From: Burkholderiaceae bacterium
GTDB taxonomy: Bacteria > Pseudomonadota > Gammaproteobacteria > Burkholderiales > Burkholderiaceae_C
Reading direction: 5' to 3'
Assembly: GCA_024235915.1 (NCBI GenBank)
Contig: JACKLO010000007.1
Location: 310,001-374,000 of the forward strand
DNA: 64,000 nucleotides
Positions within the stretch are counted from its first letter, which is position 1; each line of letters begins with the position of its first letter. Shown one piece after another: positions 59,413-64,000 of this stretch. The notes beneath the pieces are model-generated. The model saw only the letters and a list, made by a program, of their open reading frames with translations, did not search any database and was not told the origin of the DNA. The translations under genes and the position numbers were made by a program.

Positions 59413-61146
59413 TCAGCGCGCCAGGCGGGCGTGCAGCGCCGCCAGCCGGGTGGCCAGGTCCTCGGGGCGGTGCACGGCGGCCCAGCCGGCGTCGCCGAAC
59501 AGGCGTGGCAGGGTCTGGCCGGCCTCGGCATCGATGCTGAGGGCAAAGGGCAGCAGCCCGGCGCGGCGCGCTTCCAGCACCGCCTGTCGCGTGTCCTCCA
59601 GGCCCCAGGCGCTGTCGTAGCCGTCCAGGTCGTGCGGCTTGCCGTCGGTCAGCAGCAGCAGCAGGCGCTTGCGTTCGGGCCGTGTCTGCAGGCGCCGCGT
59701 GGCGGCCCGCAGTGCGGCCCCCATGCGCGTGTAGTAGCCGGGCTTGAGCGCACCCAGGCGCGGCAGCACGGCCGGCCCCCAGCGCTGCGTGAACGGCTTG
59801 ACGGCGTGCAGGCGCAACCGCCGGCGCAGCGAGCTGAAGCCGTACATCGCAAACGGGTCGCCGCCGCCGTCCAGCGCCTCGCCGAAGACGTAGAGCGCGT
59901 CGCGGATCACGTCGATCACGCGCTGGTGGTCGTTGGCGTGGGCGTCGGTGGACATGGACAGGTCGGCCAGCAGCAGCGTGGCCAGGTCGCGTTGCTGGCG
60001 CGTTCGGCGCTGCCAGACCGCGGCCTCCCGCTGCGTCGTGGCCGCGTTTTCGCCGCGGTGATGCACCCAGGCGTCCAGGTCCAGGCGTTCGCCCTCGGTG
60101 CAGCCGCCTTGCCAGCGCAGGGTGTCACGCTGCCGTTCGAGTTCGCGCCGCATGCGGGCGGCGGTGGCTCGCAAGGCGGGGGCGGGCACCCAGGGCTGGG
60201 GGTCGCGGGGCAGGTAGAGCTGGCTGAGCACGCGGTCGGCACGCAAGGCGCCGGTGCGGGGGTCCCATTCGGGCAGGCGTTCGCCGGCACCCACCGGCCG
60301 GTCGTCGGCCGAGGCAGACGGCAAGTCCAGATCGAAGCGCCAGCGTGCACGTGCGGTGCCGGCGGTCTGCTGCAGCGTCAGCGTCTCCAGTTCCTCGGCC
60401 GCGGTGGCGGCGCTGCCGTCGTCCTCGTCGTCGAGCGCGCGGTCCACGCGCAGCGGGTCGCCGAAGGTCAGCAGCGATTCGGTCTTGGACGCCAGCAGCA
60501 GCGGCGTGCGCGACGGGCCTTCGCGGGCGCGCTGGGTGCGGCGGCGGGGCGATGGCGGCTGGGCGGCGTCGGTGGCGTCGGCGGTGGCGCCATCGGTGCC
60601 GGCAGCGGCGTCGCCCGGGGCCGCCGCGGCCGCCGGCACCGGCACGATCCAGGTCCAGGCCGGCGTGGCGTCGGCAGGCGTCGCGCCGGGCGGCGGCAAC
60701 GGCACGCCGAGCGCGGCATGCAGCCGGGCGAACCGCGGCACCAGGCCGGGAAACCGCGCCAACACGCGCGGGATGGCCTCGGTGTTCGCGCGCACCCAGG
60801 GCAGGCCGAGGTCGATTTGGCTGGCCAGCGCGGCCCACCAGCGGTAGAGGTCGGCGTTGAGCACGGCGTCGTCACACAGCGCCACCTGGGCCGGCAACGC
60901 CAGCACGTCGGCGTCCAGCTGCGGCAGCGGCAGGCGCAGCCCGGTGCCGGCCACGCGCTGCCAGAAGCGGCGTTCGCCGCCCACGCGCATCGGCGCCGCC
61001 TCGGCCACGCGTTGGGTGCCGCCACCGCCGTGCAGCATCAGTTCCACACTGCGGCGGTGGTCGGCCAATCGCGCGGTGCCCGGCCGTTCCGGTTCGGCCC
61101 GCCGGGTGACCCAGCGGTGCCATTGCAGGCCGACCCACTCCTCCAT
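59413..61146 (-). CDS. norD: NorD nitric oxide reductase activation protein
   Basis: Cytoplasmic VWA-domain protein of 577 residues that acts with NorQ to mature the NorBC complex, probably in insertion of the non-haem iron (family knowledge). The MIDAS motif DLSMSTDAHA lies in the C-terminal VWA domain (about 390-570), with TDGKPHDLDGYDSAWG. The middle (200-300) is acidic and low-complexity (Ala/Asp/Glu-rich). The start is ATG 61146, coupled to the upstream iron-sulfur gene by TGATG, with AGGAG 7 nt upstream. Confidence 0.92.
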   Translation of the reverse strand: MEEWVGLQWHRWVTRRAEPERPGTARLADHRRSVELMLHGGGGTQRVAEAAPMRVGGERRFWQRVAGTGLRLPLPQLDADVLALPAQVALCDDAVLNADLYRWWAALASQIDLGLPWVRANTEAIPRVLARFPGLVPRFARLHAALGVPLPPPGATPADATPAWTWIVPVPAAAAAPGDAAAGTDGATADATDAAQPPSPRRRTQRAREGPSRTPLLLASKTESLLTFGDPLRVDRALDDEDDGSAATAAEELETLTLQQTAGTARARWRFDLDLPSASADDRPVGAGERLPEWDPRTGALRADRVLSQLYLPRDPQPWVPAPALRATAARMRRELERQRDTLRWQGGCTEGERLDLDAWVHHRGENAATTQREAAVWQRRTRQQRDLATLLLADLSMSTDAHANDHQRVIDVIRDALYVFGEALDGGGDPFAMYGFSSLRRRLRLHAVKPFTQRWGPAVLPRLGALKPGYYTRMGAALRAATRRLQTRPERKRLLLLLTDGKPHDLDGYDSAWGLEDTRQAVLEARRAGLLPFALSIDAEAGQTLPRLFGDAGWAAVHRPEDLATRLAALHARLAR

Positions 61147-62141
61147 CAACGGCTCCTGTCGTCGCGCCGCTGGCGCAGCGTCTCGCGCAGGGCATCCACG
61201 CCAATGGTCCACTGCAGGTTGGGCGTTGCGCTGCGGCCAGCGTGCGACTGCTCGCACTGCGCCAGGCACTGCCCGCACTGCACGCAGCTGAACATCAGGC
61301 GCTTGACCTGGCGCGGGCGCAGCCGCATCGGACAGGCGGCCTCACAGGCGTCGCCGGCAGGCGCGTCGGCCGTGCGGCAGCCGCGGCACTCGGCGGCACG
61401 GCCGCGGTCGAAGGCCATCACCAGTGCACGCGGGTGGCTCATCCAGGCCAGGCTCTGGAACAGGCCCACGGCACAGCCAAAGCGGCAGAACAGGTGACGT
61501 GCGAACGCGAACTCCAGCGTGAACACCACGCTGCCGATGGCCAGGAAGCGGGCCTGGTTGGGCGTGAGCGTGCCGTCGAGCAGCCCGCCCCAGATTTCGC
61601 GCGGTGGCAACAGGTAGCTCAGCAGCGTGATCGCCCAAAGGAAGCCGAAGACGGCGCAGGCCAGGCCGAAGAGCGGCCACCAGCGGTGCTGCGGTGTGCG
61701 GCCGGCGCGTGGCACCGCGGTGCGGTCCCAGACGCTGAACTTGCCGCTGGCGCGGTGCAGCAGGTCGTTCAGACCTTCCACCAGCGAGAAGTGCGGGCAC
61801 AGCCAGCCGCAGTACACGCGGCCGAAGCGGCGCGCCACGGCGAGGAAACCCACCACGAGCACCACCGCGGGCAGGATGCCGCGCAGGAAGATCGACAGCG
61901 CCACCTGGGTGGCCGTGAGCTCGCCGCGCTGGAAGGCGGCGATGCCCAGCGTCCAGCGCTGGCCCAGGAACCACAGCTGCGCCTCGTGCAGGTCGAAGCG
62001 CAGCAGGTCCAGTGCCGGCGCGAGCAGGAAGAGGGCGAAGAAGCCCAGCTGCAGCGCACGGCGCCGGCGCTGCAGCGTGGTGTGGTCCAACCGTGCCGGA
62101 CGTTCAGCCACCGTCGCCGAGCACGGCACGTTGCACCTCAT
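61146..62141 (-). CDS. NapH/CcoG-like 4Fe-4S membrane protein
   Basis: Polytopic inner-membrane ferredoxin-like protein of up to 331 residues. Five hydrophobic segments include CGWLCPHFSLVEGLNDLL, a motif typical of NapH/CcoG/RdxA. The C-terminal part carries two Cys clusters for 4Fe-4S centres: CRGC...CEAACP and CVQCGQCLAQC. It may donate electrons or help metal-cofactor assembly for the nor system (inference). The start is uncertain: ATG 62141 overlaps norQ, and GTG 62111 overlaps its stop region. Both lack a clear ribosome site. Confidence 0.82.
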   Translation of the reverse strand: MRCNVPCSATVAERPARLDHTTLQRRRRALQLGFFALFLLAPALDLLRFDLHEAQLWFLGQRWTLGIAAFQRGELTATQVALSIFLRGILPAVVLVVGFLAVARRFGRVYCGWLCPHFSLVEGLNDLLHRASGKFSVWDRTAVPRAGRTPQHRWWPLFGLACAVFGFLWAITLLSYLLPPREIWGGLLDGTLTPNQARFLAIGSVVFTLEFAFARHLFCRFGCAVGLFQSLAWMSHPRALVMAFDRGRAAECRGCRTADAPAGDACEAACPMRLRPRQVKRLMFSCVQCGQCLAQCEQSHAGRSATPNLQWTIGVDALRETLRQRRDDRSR

Positions 62142-62925
62142 GCAGGGCGGCCAGGGTGCCGCCGTCGTCGGTCAGCGCCTGCAGCACGGCGTGATGGGCG
62201 GCGTCGCCCAGCGCCATCCCGCCGGCTTGCAGGCGTGCGGCCATCACCAGCAGGCGCGTGCTGGCGGTCTCCTCCAGGTCGTGGTCGGTGAGGCGCCGAA
62301 GCGCCTGCGCCAGCGCCACCAGCTGCGCCGCCACCGCGTCGCCGCAGCCGCTCTCGCTGGCCACGATGCGGGCTTCCAGCGCGGGCGCCGGGTAGTCCAG
62401 CGCCAATGCCACGAAGCGCTGGCGCGTGCTGGGTTTCAGGCCCTTGAGCAGGTTCTGGTAGCCGGGGTTGTAGCTGACCACCAGCATGAAGCCGGGGGCG
62501 GCATCGAGCAGTTCGCCGGTCCGTTCCAGCGGCAGCTGCCGCCGGTCGTCGGCCAGCGGGTGCAGCACCACGGTGATGTCCTTGCGCGCCTCCACCACCT
62601 CGTCGAGGTAGAAGATCGCGCCCTGGCGCACGGCCTGGGTCAGCGGGCCGTCGCACCAGCGGGTGTCGCCGCCGACGATCAGGTGGCGGCCGGTGAGGTC
62701 GGCCGCGCCCAGGTCGTCGTGGCCGCTCACGGTGATCAGCGGGCGGCCCAGCCGCTGCGCCATGTGCTCCACCAGCCGCGTCTTGCCGCAGCCGGTGGGG
62801 CCCTTGAGCAGCAGCGGCAGGCGCGCGGCATGGGCCTGGGCGAAGAGTTCGCACTCGCAGCCTTGCGCCGTGTAGGCGGGTCGGGCGCGCGGGTCGCGCA
62901 GCAACTCGGGCCGGGTGCGGTCCAT
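62104..62925 (-). CDS. norQ: NorQ MoxR-type AAA+ ATPase
   Basis: Cytoplasmic ATPase of 273 residues, partner of NorD in activating nitric oxide reductase. Walker A is GPTGCGKT at residues 42-49 and Walker B is FYLDEVVEA near 110. The sensor-like segments VVSYNPGYQNLLKGLK and RQRFVAL match the CbbQ/NorQ/NirQ family. ATG 62925 is preferred; GTG 62928 directly precedes it. It follows norB after 15 nt and overlaps the iron-sulfur gene. Confidence 0.93.
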   Translation of the reverse strand: MDRTRPELLRDPRARPAYTAQGCECELFAQAHAARLPLLLKGPTGCGKTRLVEHMAQRLGRPLITVSGHDDLGAADLTGRHLIVGGDTRWCDGPLTQAVRQGAIFYLDEVVEARKDITVVLHPLADDRRQLPLERTGELLDAAPGFMLVVSYNPGYQNLLKGLKPSTRQRFVALALDYPAPALEARIVASESGCGDAVAAQLVALAQALRRLTDHDLEETASTRLLVMAARLQAGGMALGDAAHHAVLQALTDDGGTLAALHEVQRAVLGDGG

Positions 62926-62940
62926 CACGTCACCCGCCGA

Positions 62941-64000
62941 TCAGGCCCGCGCCAGCGTGGCCGGCACTGCGGTGGCTTCGTCCTTCGCCGGGCCGACGAA
63001 GAAGCTCCACAGGTACATCACCAGCCCGGCCAGGAAGCCGACGCCACCGGCGATGCGCACCCAGTAGAAGAAGCGCAGCTGGTCCTGTGTCTGCATGAAG
63101 CCCAGCGCCCCTTCGGTGGGCGGGATGCGCTGCAGCCAGACCTGCAGGATGCCCGCGCCGGTGAGCGCCAGCACCATCACCGCCATGCCGATGGACATCA
63201 CCCAGAAGCTCCACATCTCCACGCTCTGCGCACGCCGCGGGTTGGCTTCGCGGCCACGCAGGATCGGCATCGCGTAGCTGATCATCGCGATCACCACCAG
63301 CACGTAGGCGCCGTAGAAGGCCAGGTGCCCGTGGGCGGCCGTGACCTGGCTGCCGTGGGTGTAATAGTTCACCGGGCTGAGCGTGTGGATGAAGCCCCAC
63401 AGACCGGCGCCCAGGAAGCCCATCACTGCGCAACCCACCGTCCACAGCACCGCCGCCTGGTTGGGGTGCTCGCGCTTGCGCCGCTGCACCATGTTGAAGG
63501 CGAACAGCGTCATCATGAAGAACGGGATCGGTTCCAGCGCGCTGAAGACGCTGCCCACCCACTGCCAGTAGCCCGGCAGGCCGATGAAGTAGAAGTGGTG
63601 GCCGGTGCCCAGGATGCCGGTCACGAGGGCGAAGGTGATGATCAGGTAGAGCCACTTGTCGATCACCTCGCGGTCGACGCCGGTGGTCTTGATCAGCAGG
63701 TAGGCCAGCAGGCTGCCGAGGATCAGCTCCCACACGCCTTCCACCCACAGGTGGACGACGAACCACCAGTACATCTTGTCGCGCACCAGGTTGCTGGGGT
63801 TGACGAAGCTGAACAGGAACAGCAGCGCCAGGCCCCAGAGGCCGGTCAGCAGCACGAGGCTGATGGCGGTCTTGCGGCCCTTGAGCACGGTGAGGCTGAT
63901 GTTGTAGAGAAAGCCCAGGGCCACCACCACGATGCCGACCTTGGTGGGCAACGGCTGTTCCAGGAACTCGCGGCCCATGGTGGCGAGCCAGTCGTTGCCA
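62941..64000 (-). CDS. norB: nitric oxide reductase large subunit (5' end outside window)
   Basis: Haem-copper oxidase superfamily enzyme that reduces NO to N2O. The C-terminal 353 residues are visible, with at least nine hydrophobic segments. Ligand and proton-path regions seen are VHLWVEGVWELILGSLLAY (with the Glu typical of NorB), GILGTGHHFYFIG and AHGHLAFYGAY (haem b/b3 and iron ligands). The likely total is about 450-480 residues, so roughly a quarter is missing. Association with norQ and norD favours the cytochrome c-dependent type; norC would lie beyond the window. Confidence 0.95.
   Translation of the reverse strand, partial: GNDWLATMGREFLEQPLPTKVGIVVVALGFLYNISLTVLKGRKTAISLVLLTGLWGLALLFLFSFVNPSNLVRDKMYWWFVVHLWVEGVWELILGSLLAYLLIKTTGVDREVIDKWLYLIITFALVTGILGTGHHFYFIGLPGYWQWVGSVFSALEPIPFFMMTLFAFNMVQRRKREHPNQAAVLWTVGCAVMGFLGAGLWGFIHTLSPVNYYTHGSQVTAAHGHLAFYGAYVLVVIAMISYAMPILRGREANPRRAQSVEMWSFWVMSIGMAVMVLALTGAGILQVWLQRIPPTEGALGFMQTQDQLRFFYWVRIAGGVGFLAGLVMYLWSFFVGPAKDEATAVPATLARA

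Overview
The window is 64 kb of very GC-rich, tightly packed DNA (many ATGA/TGATG overlaps). The gene set points to a betaproteobacterium of the order Burkholderiales, perhaps a Rubrivivax/Ideonella/Leptothrix-like lineage (inference from gene content only). Features suggesting this are tctCBA tricarboxylate genes beside a PrpF/PEP-mutase pair, a B12-dependent NrdJ, cytochrome cd1 denitrification with NorEF, and SirB. No rRNA, tRNA, CRISPR array, insertion sequence or prophage was seen. The one clear mobile feature is an intein.

Layout. 1-8.3 kb: a SulP anion transporter (cut by the window start), metG, a hotdog thioesterase, an SxxK lipoprotein, a secreted M14 carboxypeptidase, a small Cys-rich protein and a hemerythrin. 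8.5-24.2 kb: an envelope/stress island. It holds a YqjE/YqjK/DUF1328/DUF883 operon, CsbD, a DAG-kinase-like protein, a frameshifted metallophosphoesterase, two BON-domain proteins and an AI-2E-type membrane protein. A nuclease-fold protein, ClsB and YbhN follow (the E. coli ybhPON set), then three two-component proteins, UspA, a second hemerythrin and an old-yellow-enzyme homologue. A TCCTACA-centred motif recurs between genes here. 24.3-29.6 kb: a membrane protein, a flavin reductase, and a Fur/Zur-type regulator divergent from znuCBA plus a DUF2796 (ZrgA-like) gene.

29.6-35.5 kb (minus strand): sirB, nnrS and a class II ribonucleotide reductase whose catalytic cysteine is interrupted by a 384-residue intein with LAGLIDADG motifs. 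An Nnr/Dnr-type dyad lies before nnrS. 35.8-43.9 kb: fabA-fabB, an acyltransferase, a diguanylate cyclase, a gamma-glutamyltransferase and an intradiol dioxygenase. 44.1-52.2 kb: a TctDE two-component system preceded by seven 10-bp tandem repeats, then tctCBA, a thioesterase, PrpF and a PEP mutase/isocitrate lyase-like enzyme, apparently one unit for uptake and breakdown of a tricarboxylate-like acid.

52.3-64 kb: a denitrification island. A TonB receptor and nirS diverge from a region with two FNR/Dnr-like dyads. nirS is followed by a c-type cytochrome, a divergent NirF-like protein, norE and norF. On the other strand norB (5' end outside the window), norQ, a NapH-like 4Fe-4S membrane protein, norD and a Dnr-type Crp/Fnr regulator run toward them. 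Together they would reduce nitrite to nitric oxide to nitrous oxide under a Dnr that probably regulates its own gene. NnrS and the oxygen-independent NrdJ at 30-35 kb probably belong to the same low-oxygen response.
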